Below are positions 1 to 11,160 of a stretch of DNA of 64,000 nucleotides, piece by piece. The stretch comes from Hofstenia miamia. Lineage: Eukaryota > Xenacoelomorpha > Acoela. Each line of letters begins with the position of its first letter. Position 1 is the first letter of the stretch. The notes under the pieces are model-generated. The model saw nothing but the letters and a program-made list of their open reading frames with translations, was not told the DNA's origin and did no database searches. Location: positions 981,200 to 1,045,199 of the forward strand of contig SCFE01000012.1 of NCBI GenBank assembly GCA_004352715.1, in the 5' to 3' direction. A program made the translations under genes and the position numbers.

Positions 1-597
1 ATTTTCATAAAAAATACATTTACACAAAATGATTAAATTGAATGATATTCCAAAACACATAGTCATACACAGTTTGCATGAAAGAAGTAAATTTTTAAAT
101 TGAAAATGAATATCAAAGCTATATAAAATAAATTTAAGTATATGTATAGTACTTAAAATATACTTGTAATTGTGTATGAGATTATAGAAACACAACAGCA
201 ATGGTTAAATGATTTAAACTACATTTTCTAAATATATAAATAAATAGTGTAAATTACAATTATCAGACACTGATAAAATGAAATAAATACTTCTTCAAGG
301 CGATTTACTCATTGTATTCAAATATTAAATATATATCTCACAATATGAAATTAGGAAAACCAGATTTTAACTTAATTTCACTATTAAATGTTTTAAAATC
401 ATATAGAGATTGACAATTTTTAATAATAAATCCGATTTTGCTAGAGTTTCTAAGGCATAACATTGATATAATACCAATATATAATGGATTTCCAAGTATT
501 TTTCTACTATTTGAAGGTCTAAAATATGTATTTTTATTACTAGATTTAGTTCCAATTTTTGATGTATTGCTATGGGTTTTATTACATCAGACACTTT

Positions 598-712
598 GTT
601 ATGGTTTCACTAGAACATGTTTAAACACAATTGACAAATATTCGTTTTGCATAACGTTTTGACTTTGCATACACCTCCACTTTACATTTCTAAATGCATA
701 GATCTCACAATT
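598..712. repeat. Dispersed repeat, inverted relative to 2,095-2,219
   Basis: The roughly 115 bases here reappear as a near-exact reverse complement at 2,095-2,219. The shared text includes a run reading through cataacgttttgactttgca. Its order relative to the larger inverted pair at 885-1,206 and 2,399-2,718 does not fit one simple palindrome, so the locus is rearranged or misjoined. No coding signal is seen in 1-884. Confidence 0.8.
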
Positions 713-884
713 ATATTCCAAAAAACACTAATAATCAAAATATGTGAAATCATCAAGTCTAATACAAATGTTTGTTAGCAAAGATATTAAATGTGTGAGA
801 TTTTTATAGTAATTTGTATTCATATGAAACAAAATTTGTAATATTAACTTATTAAAATGCAAAAATGACTTACATTGTTGAATA

Positions 885-1206
885 AAGTCAATGCCACCAC
901 TTGAATCATTGTAAAAACTGAATAATCTGTCAAAATGAAGACATCTTTTCGTCATAGGCAATGAACAGAATGCTAATTTTATGAAAATATTAGTATAAAC
1001 ATTCAAAAACAGGAAAGAAAAATGTACATACACTTAAATTCAACAATTCTTTGTTGTATATTTAGAGTTTTTGTATTTCAAAGTGTTAATGGTTTTGTTT
1101 TTATGTGTTTTATTTAATATTGCATGTAAATATCCGTCTTAAGGCATTCTACAAATTACATTATGTAGTTGAATGTTCTAAAAATAATTTTTAAAGTTTT
1201 ATGTTT
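885..1206 (+). repeat. Inverted repeat, left arm
   Basis: This arm is the reverse complement of 2,399-2,718 with few differences; both include a block around taaatatccgtcttaaggca. The spacer of about 1.2 kb holds a 42-bp minisatellite. A third, more diverged copy of the outer part of the right arm lies at 4,285-4,405, so this is a dispersed family rather than a one-off palindrome. Confidence 0.85.
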
Positions 1207-1391
1207 TCTGTACATAAAGATAATTCTTCCAACATTAAATTTCTTGATAAATGAAAGTTTTGTATGAATGTACTGACAAACTCTGAAGAGAAACAATTTT
1301 ATGTTAATGAAATTGAATAAATGTGCTAAATATTTTAATACAAAATTTTATGAATGAAATATAAGAATAGCCACCAATTCCCTCATTATTC

Positions 1392-1870
1392 CAAAAAGGA
1401 AAAATTTATATACCAAGGGCAAAAACTAAACACACAAAGGAAAAAATTATATCACAAGGGCAGAAACTTAACATACAAAGGAAAAAATTTATATCCCAAG
1501 AGCAAAAACTAAGCACACAAAGGAAAAAATTTATATCCCAAGAGCAAAAACTAAGCACACAAAGGAAAAAATTTATATCCCAATTGAAGAAACTAAATGC
1601 ACAAAGGAAAAAATTTATATCATAAGGGCAGAAACTAAACACACAAAGGTAAAAATTTATATCCCAAGTGCAGAAACTAAACACACAATTGGAAAAAATT
1701 TATATCCCAAGGTCAAAAACTAAACACACACTGGAAAAAATTTATATCCCAAGGTCGAAAACTAAACACACAAAGGAAAAAATTAATTTACCAACGGCAT
1801 AAACTAAATACACAAAGGAAAAAAATTAATGTACCAAGGGCAGAAACTAAATACACAAAGGAAAAAATTA
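1392..1870. repeat. 42-bp tandem minisatellite, about 11 copies
   Basis: The phrase acacaaaggaaaaaatttat recurs every 41-43 bases; measured ends fall at 1440, 1481, 1523, 1565, 1607, 1649, 1692, 1734, 1776, 1818 and 1861. Units are diverged and directly abutting, with no unique spacers, which rules out a CRISPR array. Because 42 is a multiple of three, the minus strand shows an artefactual 14-residue repetitive reading frame. I do not regard it as a gene. Confidence 0.9.
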
Positions 1871-2398
1871 ATGTTGTATGAAAAGACAAAAGCAAATCAC
1901 ACTGTTAAAGAAACACATTCAAATCATTTTTACATTTTCTCATTGTATAATAATTAGAATGATGTATTATGAATTTTNTATTAAATGGAATTGTTTCTAA
2001 TGACACATCGTTTTGAAAGAAAATAAATCCAAAAACAAAACTTAAAACATTACAAATTCTTTCACATATTTTGATTATTAGCGATTTTTTAGAATATAAT
2101 TTCGAGATCTCTACATTTAGAAACGTAAAGTGGAAGTGTATGCAGAGTCAAAATGTTATGCAAAACGAATATTTGTCAATTGTGTTTAAACATGTTCTAG
2201 TGAAACCATAACAAAGTGGTATAATAATTAGAATGATGTATTATGAATTTTTAAAACCAGTGATTATATTATATTCGTTCACCCCCTCTTGCTAAATTTG
2301 AATGTGAATTGCATGTTAAATTAACAGTTAGGTAAAACATTGACAATTATTGGTCTAAATGAAAATCACTGTAAGTTACAATCTGTTTGGTCAAACAT

Positions 2399-2718
2399 AA
2401 AACTTTAAAAATTATTTTTAGAACATTCAACTACATAATGTAATTTGTAGAATGCCTTAAGACGGATATTTACATGTGATATTAAATAAAACACATAAAA
2501 ACAAAACCATTAACACTTTGAAATACAAAAAACTCTAAATATACAACAAAGAATTGTCGAATTTAAGTGTATGTACATTTTTCTTTCCCGTTTTTGAATG
2601 TTTATACTAATATTTTCATAAAATTAGCAATTTGTTCATTGCCTATGACGAAAAGATGTCTTCATTTTGACAGATTATTCAGTTTTTACAATGATTCAAG
2701 TCGTGGCGGTTGAATTTA
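2399..2718 (-). repeat. Inverted repeat, right arm (cut by gap)
   Basis: Reverse complement of 885-1,206. It runs into the N gap at 2,719, so its outer end is unknown. Confidence 0.85.
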
Positions 2719-3635
2719 NNNNNNNNNNNNNNNNNNNNNNNNNNNNNNNNNNNNNNNNNNNNNNNNNNNNNNNNNNNNNNNNNNNNNNNNNNNNNNNNNN
2801 NNNNNNNNNNNNNNNNNNNNNNNNNNNNNNNNNNNNNNNNNNNNNNNNNNNNNNNNNNNNNNNNNNNNNNNNNNNNNNNNNNNNNNNNNNNNNNNNNNNN
2901 NNNNNNNNNNNNNNNNNNNNNNNNNNNNNNNNNNNNNNNNNNNNNNNNNNNNNNNNNNNNNNNNNNNNNNNNNNNNNNNNNNNNNNNNNNNNNNNNNNNN
3001 NNNNNNNNNNNNNNNNNNNNNNNNNNNNNNNNNNNNNNNNNNNNNNNNNNNNNNNNNNNNNNNNNNNNNNNNNNNNNNNNNNNNNNNNNNNNNNNNNNNN
3101 NNNNNNNNNNNNNNNNNNNNNNNNNNNNNNNNNNNNNNNNNNNNNNNNNNNNNNNNNNNNNNNNNNNNNNNNNNNNNNNNNNNNNNNNNNNNNNNNNNNN
3201 NNNNNNNNNNNNNNNNNNNNNNNNNNNNNNNNNNNNNNNNNNNNNNNNNNNNNNNNNNNNNNNNNNNNNNNNNNNNNNNNNNNNNNNNNNNNNNNNNNNN
3301 NNNNNNNNNNNNNNNNNNNNNNNNNNNNNNNNNNNNNNNNNNNNNNNNNNNNNNNNNNNNNNNNNNNNNNNNNNNNNNNNNNNNNNNNNNNNNNNNNNNN
3401 NNNNNNNNNNNNNNNNNNNNNNNNNNNNNNNNNNNNNNNNNNNNNNNNNNNNNNNNNNNNNNNNNNNNNNNNNNNNNNNNNNNNNNNNNNNNNNNNNNNN
3501 NNNNNNNNNNNNNNNNNNNNNNNNNNNNNNNNNNNNNNNNNNNNNNNNNNNNNNNNNNNNNNNNNNNNNNNNNNNNNNNNNNNNNNNNNNNNNNNNNNNN
3601 NNNNNNNNNNNNNNNNNNNNNNNNNNNNNNNNNNN
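2719..3635. other. Assembly gap (N run)
   Basis: 917 unknown bases. Reading frames that cross it are meaningless. Confidence 0.99.
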
Positions 3636-6300
3636 GCGCTATGTATTCATTTGCGATTATCAAAATTTACTCGTTGACTGAAACAATGCGAATGTTAACG
3701 TTTTAACATTGTAAAGCTGTGTATAGCATTGAAAGCGTTTTGTTTTTAGTTTAGAAATTTGAAGTTTCATTTTTCACTTTGTAGATCAATACATCAATGC
3801 ACATGTTAGGAATAATATTATCAACGATTTTTATATTCTTTATTAAGGTTTATACAATACGTGTGTTATTATCTAATTTTCTCAGAATTCTGCATCTCAT
3901 GAGCATTTGAAAATTCATACAATTTATTATTTTGAAAAGCAAGAAAAATGATAATTTTTTACTTAATGCACTTTGTGTCAAGCCGAGGTATTTATTTGTT
4001 GCGAGATTTTGTTCTTTCAGTTGGCATCTCATAAATGTTTAATACTATTTGGGAAAGCAAACAAATTTTTATTATGTAAAGACTAATAAATATATCATTT
4101 TTTAACCACATACACTTTCTGTGAAACAATTCAAACCTTTGTTAAACATTGATTTTATTCAGCATATTGAAATATTTATTTTTATAAATAAAATCTGTAT
4201 ATATATATCTGTATAAAGTAAAATCTGAATTTACAATAAAAATTACAAGTATTTTTTGCATTAACGTTTTTCTCACTCATTCTTGAAAGTTTATACTAAT
4301 AACATCATGAAATTTTCATTTTGTTTAATGATGAAAAGATATCTTAATTTTAACATAATATTCAGTTTCTTACAATGATTTTGACTAATTTGATCAGTTG
4401 AATTCATGTATAGAAATGGAAAAATTAAATGTATATCAGTACTGAAAGAATGGATTAACGTCTACAAAAGTAGAAAAGTCATAAGCCATGTAAACTCAAA
4501 GAAAGGAAAAACTTTGGAAAAAAATGTGAAATCGTCCAAAAAGAAATGTAAGTCATAAACGTGAAAATACGTTGGAAAATAAATGTAAATCACAATTTTG
4601 GAAAAGTCATATACCAGGTATTTATTTAATTCTTAATATAAAAGACACCAATAAAATTTTAAAATTTAAGCAATTTCTTATAATATTAAATTTATATTTT
4701 TAAACGTTTTGTATATATGTGTATCAATAAATGCTAAAAACCAATTTACAACACTAATAACAAAATATGTTATCAACATATAAACCAACTTCAAAGCCAT
4801 TCATCAATAGAATTAAAATTAGCTTACATACATTGAATGGTGAGTTCATTCATATTAATGATACTAGCAGTATTTATTTACCTCTTAATATCAAAAACAT
4901 CAATGAAATTTAAGTATAAACAATTTTTCAAAATGTAAAATAAATTAAGTTATTTGTTATTTTTCAATGTTTTGTATTAACAACCAATTTACTATAGTAA
5001 TAATCCAAATTGTGAAAAATTCTAGTTTTATATGATTTGAAAGTGTTATTTAATTGTAAAGGGATTTCATGTTTCAGAGATATAAATCTTTATGATTGGA
5101 CACTTTTGACATTTGAACAATAGATAACAAATTATGCTTTGTCTGTAGAAAGATTTACACACAGCAGTATAATGGAATTTTACTGTGTTTATAGTTGTTT
5201 ACATTCTGGCAGTCAAACAATGGCCATAGATAAACTACATTGACATTGTCTATGAAGTACTTACCTTTCTACACATATCAATATACACAGCTGGCATAAT
5301 GGAATTTCACATTTATGAAACAAAGACAACTATTCTGAAAGATTTCAAACTTTTTGGTAAGCTATTTTATAATTAAATCTCAGATTTTGTTTTGATTCTT
5401 AACACTTTTTGTAAAATGATCTCTATTTAGTTTTACAGATATTTCTTTTTAAACAGAATCATTTTATTTTAATAAATTGCTGTGAATTTGCAGTTGGATG
5501 CTAAATTTATTATAGACTTTATCATAAATAGAAACATTGTTTGTTTGTTAATTTTTAATTGAATTTATTTAAACGAGTAATTGTCATGTGTTTTTTAATG
5601 TAATTGTCATCTCGTTTTTAATAACAACTTGTTTATTAACCATTAATTTAGATGCAACTGTGTGAAATGTGTAAATACACATTGTGTTTGTTTCTTAAAG
5701 CATTCCCATCTCAACAATGATGATAAACTGACACAATAGACAAATTTAATAGTATGATATATATGGTCATTATAAGCAAAGTGTAGAATAAATTACATTT
5801 TTGTCTTGTCTTAAACATGTATGTGGGTTCTACCATGTACGTTTATTAAATATTAGAAATTGCGAGTTTTTTGCATAAAGTAGTTTTTGACTTTTTCTGA
5901 AAAATTATTTTGCATTATTACTGAAATAAGACATTATGCTTTTAAAGAGTATTATTATCTCTCTGATTCAAACATTTGTTATTTTACAGGTTGAAGATCA
6001 CACAATGCTAATCTTCATCACTCAGAGCCATTGTGTAATGCATGCTTTTACACTTAGCACAAACTATACAAAATTGATGAATATAATTATATTCCTTCCT
6101 TTGCATACTATATCTTTGATTAATATTAATGCATGTTGAAATATACATCTATACAAAAATAAAATGTTATACCCAAGTGTTGGGTTTTAAATTTATGAAT
6201 TATTTTGCTTAATACAGTGTTGCATAATTAAAAACATTGTTACAATGAACATGTCATAACTATATTAACAGAATCAAATAGGTCAGTTTGCCTAAAAAAT
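3636..6300. other. AT-rich DNA, no gene recognised
   Basis: Only short chance frames are present. 4,285-4,405 is a diverged direct copy of 2,590-2,718. 4,460-4,620 contains loosely repeated gtcataa/ggaaaa phrases resembling a decayed minisatellite. Nothing else is supported. Confidence 0.6.
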
Positions 6301-6351
6301 AATAAATTCATCAAAAAATAATTTTAACTTTGTCAAAACGCTTCTTGTCAT

Positions 6352-6510
6352 CAATTATATCACTTTGCCCAAATCCTATTGATCAAAAATAAAATTTTGT
6401 CAAAAAATTATTATGCTCAAATCAATATTGTCAATAACATTTATTGTTTTCAATTTTATCACTTTGCCCAAATCCTGGCAATCAAAAATAAAAACTTTGT
6501 CAAAAAATTA
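6352..6510. repeat. Short tandem duplication, period about 99 bp
   Basis: The block tatcactttgcccaaatcct plus its following caaaaat...gtcaaaaaatta tail occurs at about 6,352-6,411 and again at 6,451-6,510. Confidence 0.7.
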
Positions 6511-6689
6511 ATTTGTTCAATTAAGTTTTGTCAAAAATATTTCATCACTAGATGGCGACCAATAGAATCACGTCATTACCACATAGCAAATAGTCATGGG
6601 GTGTTACAAGAAATCAGGGTGGCCCAAAGGAACGTACTTGCCCTGGTCTCTTACTACTGTTGTGATGTACTTGGAGTTAAATGTCATTT

Positions 6690-7184
6690 CAGTTTGTATT
6701 ATACCTAAATGTCCCTTTTTGTGAGTTTTTCTTATTAAATCTCTTAAAATATTCAGGTATCACTATCTGATTGGTTTTTCCTGCAGTGTACAGTAATCTG
6801 TTATCGTTCATTTTCCATGTGTAGTGATTGAAGTAGCTATTTGTGATTTTCAATAACTTCTTTCTTGGTCTTTTAGGTTTTCTTTTATTTCTTTTAGTAT
6901 TATGTCTTTGTTTTGTCTTTCTATTATTTCATCTTTGGTTATCTCTTCTTTGATCATGATTGGTATGATAGCTTTTCCTTTTTTGTCAACATTTATATCA
7001 GGTAAGTCCTCATATTCATTATGTGGTATGAATTGAAATTACATTTGGCTTCCTTCTTTCTTTTCAAGATCTCTTTCATATTCTGGTAATGAGGTCCAGA
7101 AATCAGCATTAGAGTGAAGTTTTCCTTTTCTGTGTTCAATTGTAAAATTAAATTCATTGAGGTATTCTATCCAGTGTGAGACTA
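6690..7184 (-). pseudogene. Integrase N-terminal fragment of the Ty3/Gypsy element
   Basis: Downstream of RNase H the minus strand continues through a linker (EYLNEFNFTIEHRKGK, typical of the RNase H/integrase junction) to a zinc-finger-like start, HKKGHLGIIQTEMTF. The matching place in the second copy, near 36,812, reads HENGHLRIIQ. The HHCC finger and DDE core are not completed, because family similarity stops at about 6,690. The exact boundary is uncertain by tens of bases. At least two in-frame stops occur. Confidence 0.7.
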
Positions 7185-8395
7185 TCAATGACTTGTCCCC
7201 TGAAAATTTTTTAGCCAGGCAAGGCTGCTGTTATCTGTTCTTACTTGGAATTTTTTTCCAATTAAGAAATGTCGGAATTTTTTTATACTTTCTAACAATG
7301 TGAGCATTTCCAGTTTTGTGGATCTGTAGTTCTCTTCACTTGTTTTTAGTTTTCTGCTGAAGAATTGTATTGGTAATTTTTTTCCTTCTTTTATTTGACT
7401 GATTGCTGCTCCTATTGCCACTTTACTTGCGTCGCAATCTAATATAAATTCTTTTCCATAATCTGGAGTTTTCAGAGAAGGCAATTTGGATAGTTCATGT
7501 TTTATTTTATCAAATTCTTCCTGTTGTTCCCAGGTCCATACGAATGGTATGGATTTCTTCATTAAGTTTGTCATCTTTGCTGTTTTTCCTGCAATGTTCA
7601 GTATGAATGTACTGTAGTAATAAAAGAAACCCATTTTTCTTTGTAGGTCTTTCTTTGTGTTTGGTTTTTCGATTTTCCTTATCATTTCTTGTGCATTGTC
7701 TTTCATGCTAATTTGGCCTTCACTTATTATTTGTCCTAGGAATATCACTTTCTTCTTTAGTATATTGCATTTGTTGCCATTTACTCTTAATCCAGCATCC
7801 TTCAATATCTTCAGCATTCTATCAAGTTTTTCTAGATTTTGTTCCACAGTATCACTTGTTATGATTATGTCATTGATGTAGGCATTTATTCCTTCCTCAA
7901 TTTTGTTTTGCTTATTTTTCAAGACTTTAGTGATGTTGCTGGTGTGTTGCATAGTCCAAACACCATGTAAATCCATTCATATAGACCATATGGTGTTATA
8001 AATGCTGTTTTTTCTATATCTTTTGGTTCCATTTGTACCTGCCAATAGGCTTTGCACAAGTATATCACTGTGAAATATTTGTGATTGCTTGCCTTGTAGA
8101 GCATGTATTCGATTCTTGGTAATGGATAGGAGTCTTTTTTCATTATGTCATTTAGTTTTCAGAAATCAATGCATAGTCTGTATTTTTTTCCTTGTTTGAC
8201 AAATACTGTTGGTGCTGCGTATGGACTTTTGCTTGGTCTTATTATTTTGTTGTCAATTAGTTGGTTTAGAATTTTGTTGTATTCGTCTTTTAATTGTTTG
8301 GGGACTCTCCTTACTGGTAGCTTTATCAGTTTATCCATTGTCATTACTATTTTGTGTGTTTCACCAATCACTTGTCCAATGCTTATTTCACTCAA
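7185..8395 (-). pseudogene. Reverse transcriptase-RNase H of Ty3/Gypsy element, disabled
   Basis: Three overlapping minus-strand frames (8,395-8,159; 8,143-7,919; 7,976-7,185) cover one RT-RNase H. Recognisable blocks are SPYAAPTVFVKQGKKYR with LCIDF near 8,165-8,235, the motif-A region LCKAYWQVQM near 8,060, the FGLCNTPAT block near 7,930, YIND near 7,875 (family norm YIDD), FLGQII near 7,740, and the RNase H start ILDCDASKVAIGAA near 7,440. The motif-A aspartate is replaced by tyrosine (VIYL) and the first YIDD aspartate by asparagine. With the frameshifts, these predict an inactive enzyme. Ty3/Gypsy RT-RNase H normally copies the element RNA in the particle. Confidence 0.92.
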
Positions 8396-8684
8396 GTTAA
8401 AGGTTTGACTGTGTTTTCTTAATAGTTTTTGTAATGCTTTTCTCTCTCTGATTTAGGTGTTTGTAATCCTCTTCTTTTATGTCCGGTATTTTTCCTTCAT
8501 CTTCAGTGTTCATCCACGTGTCCTCTAGTTAACCTTGTGGATTTCTGACCCTGATGGTTTCTTGTGCTTTCATCCATGCGCCCTCTAGTTGGCATTGTGG
8601 ATTACTAACTCCATTGTCTTCTATTGGTTTCCAGATCATTCTTATGCTAGATTTCACGTACTTTCCATAAATCTTCACTTTCTT

Positions 8685-9410
8685 TCAATTTATGTTGACG
8701 TTTCTGTTTGTGGAGTTGAGTATTGGGATTTTTCCTTCACCTCGTGTCATAGCACAGATGCTTGCTGGCATTGAGATTCGTTTCGTGTTAATTCCTGATT
8801 GCTCGTATATCATCACTTCCACTGTTATCTCTTTTTTGCATTTGATTGTATGCATCTTCCAGTGGTAGGGTTGTAATTTGATATCTTCTGTTAGTTTGAA
8901 TAGCATATCTCTTTCTTGTTGTTCTTCATTGATTTCGATTTCTTCTTCTTCAACTCTTATTGTTCTGTTTCCATAATTTATTACACATTTATTTTTTGAT
9001 AGGAAGTCATCTCCTAGTATGATTTTGTAGGGTAGTAGGTTTCTGTGAGTGTCCACTACAATTAACAATTGCTCGAATGTTTTGTTTGCTATTCTTATCC
9101 TAACTGCTTCCAGTGTTCCTTTTGCGTCAATGTATTCACCTGATGCGTTTATCAACTGATTGTGTGATTTTGATAACTCTTCTCTTGTGAATCCCAATTT
9201 TTTTGCGCATTCATCTGTGATTATTGATTTAACTGCACCTGTGTTGATCATAGCTTTAATCATTATGGCGTTTATCACAACTGTAATTGTGTTAACATTG
9301 TGTAGATTTGTCAAGATCATAACTGGTGTGAGGTTGTTTGGAGTCAGCCTCCTTCTAGTTTTCTGACTCTTCATTAATTTCGGTTTCCTCAATGTCTGAG
9401 GTGGTTTCAT
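8685..9410 (-). pseudogene. Retroelement aspartic protease region, catalytic Asp lost
   Basis: The frame contains AMINTGAVKSII near 9,245, where retropepsins have a D-T/S-G-A active site preceded by hydrophobic residues, followed by the second conserved block IILGDDFLSK near 9,005. The active-site aspartate is asparagine here. The domain lies between the gag knuckle and RT, as expected for Ty3/Gypsy, where it cleaves the polyprotein. The frame ends at 8,685, and a poorly readable stretch with an approximately 60-bp imperfect duplication (8,508-8,610) separates it from RT. Confidence 0.8.
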
Positions 9411-10821
9411 GGTCTGAGTTTATTAGGTCTTCATCATCAAAATATCCTTCTCCTTCTTCTATGATGTTTATTGATTTTTTGCATTCGGTTTTTCTGTGTC
9501 CTTTCTGGCCACAATTGTAGCAGCAGACATCTCGTTCTTTAATTTTATTTGTTTGTCCATTTTTTGTTTTTATTTTTATTACTTTGTCTTCCTTCTTTCC
9601 AATGGTGGTTCGCGGTGTTTTTGCCAATGTTTGTTGTTTTGTTTTCCAATTCGTTGTGTTTTGGCAGTTCCAGGTTGCTTTCTCATAGATTCTTGAGTTG
9701 TTTTCCAGCAATACCTGGATATCAACTGCTTTTCTTATCATTTTTTCTAGTTTATCATTCACATCGCATTTTGTTTCAAATTGCTGTCTTATGTTCTCAG
9801 GCAGTCCTTTGGTAATGTGTGAGAACAAATCGTATTTGGAGTAGTAACCTCCTCTGGAGCTTAAGGTTAGTAGTCACTCCACTTGCAACATGTAGTTTCT
9901 AATGTCGTCAAACTTTTTCATTTTCATTCCATTTAGTATTAGTCTATACTGGTTCTTGAAGCTCTTGTTTCGATAGTATTTGATAAAATTTCCTGTTAGT
10001 TGCTTGTAATTTCTTTTTGTTTCTGCATCAAGCATCAGGTAATGTTGGTGTGCTGCTCCTGCTAGGTAGAGTGGTAACCTCGCTGCTGCTGTGGTTTGGT
10101 CTACTCACCTTTCCTTCATTGTTAGTTCAAACAGCTCTAGCCATTCTTTGAATGTTGGAGAATAACTATCTATCTTCCCTGTGAATTTCTGAATTTGTGC
10201 TTTACAGGGTGTCAGTTCATTTTCTTTTTCCATCAGTATTGTTTTGTCATATGACGGTTTTTTGGAGCTTTCTAAGCTCTCGGTTGATATTCGTTTTTTA
10301 ACTTCTTGGGTTATTTCGTGAATTATTTTTTCTTTTCCTCTTCCTCTTCATTTGGTAAGTTTAGCGGTTTTTCGTAGTTATTTCATGTTCTCTTTCTGGG
10401 AGCTCCTAATTCAGCTTCTGGCTCCTCTGATATTAGTATGTCTTCATTTCTAATTGGTTTCAACATTTGCTCATCCTTTCTGTTATGACATTTTCTCTTT
10501 CTTTTTCGATTCTTTCAAATTTTTCTTCCAGTACTGAGATTTGGGTTCTTAGTGCTGCTTCATTTCGATTGAGTCTAGCTCATCCTGTAAGGGTACTGTT
10601 TGCATTTCGACATCTTGGGGGGATAAAGTCTCAAGTGATTGCGTTCCTGCTGACGTTGATGGGGTAGTTTGGTTTTGGTTTCTTTTATTCTTTTTGTTTG
10701 TCATGAGTAGCTTGATTGTGGCGATCATTTTCCTGTTGTGAGGTAATGATAGTGTTGCGGTTTGCCTAGACCTAAATTTTCGTTCTAGGAATCGAAGATA
10801 AAGAAAAAAAAATTTTCGCAA
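9355..10821 (-). pseudogene. Gag region with CCHC zinc knuckle, frameshifted
   Basis: The first frame (10,821-10,549) is a basic, polar N-terminal piece. The middle, 10,240-9,830, reads in fragments with a Ty3-type capsid pattern: FTGKIDSYSPTFKEWLELFE, AARLPLYLAGAA, then KFDDIRNYMLQVE. The last frame (9,828-9,355) carries KGLPENIRQQF and the knuckle CYNCGQKGHRKTEC at about 9,525-9,484, then an acidic tail. Gag proteins form the particle, and the knuckle binds genomic RNA. Several frameshifts and stops break the gene. The start is taken from the frame nearest the leader and is not certain. Confidence 0.85.
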
Positions 10822-10884
10822 GTTAAGGAATGTTTAAATCCTCCATCATTACACCACAGCTAATCCAGTTGCAGAGTAAAAAAC

Positions 10885-10891
<7 letters not shown>

Positions 10892-10924
<33 letters not shown>
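10892..10924. repeat. (GA)n microsatellite in element leader
   Basis: About 16 GA units between the primer-binding site and gag of the Ty3/Gypsy element. Confidence 0.95.
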
Positions 10925-10929
<5 letters not shown>

Positions 10930-11140
10930 ATGTCTTTATTCAAGTGTTACACTGGAGTAAATCTCCTAACCTGCAATTTTCACAAGATTCCACGATTTAA
11001 CACCACATAAGTTAGAGAAGAGAATAATCAAGAATTAGTGACTGTAGAGTGGTAACAGCTTTCTTGGTAACTTATTTGATGTAGAAGAAACACCTATCTT
11101 GACTACATCACTAATATTCCAGATGTTAGTAGGACGTTCA

Positions 11141-11160
11141 GGATCTTGTAATGGTCGCCA
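11141..11160 (-). promoter_or_regulatory. Primer-binding site
   Basis: On the minus strand the LTR end TCTACA is directly followed by TGGCGACCATTACAAGATCC. Starting with TGG immediately after the LTR is the expected position and form for complementarity to a tRNA 3' CCA end. I infer tRNA priming; which tRNA is not certain from memory alone. Confidence 0.7.

Noticed and set aside
1406-1684. Cysteine/phenylalanine-rich 14-residue repeat protein on the minus strand
   Set aside because: The 42-bp minisatellite happens to be a multiple of three; no start context, homologue or conservation of codon positions is visible.
1392-1870. CRISPR-like array
   Set aside because: Units are contiguous and all alike, with no unique spacers, no cas genes, and a eukaryotic context.
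2667-3681. Long reading frames across N gaps (also at 27,672-28,203, 42,210-43,293 and 43,980-45,041)
   Set aside because: They exist only because N codons are not stops.
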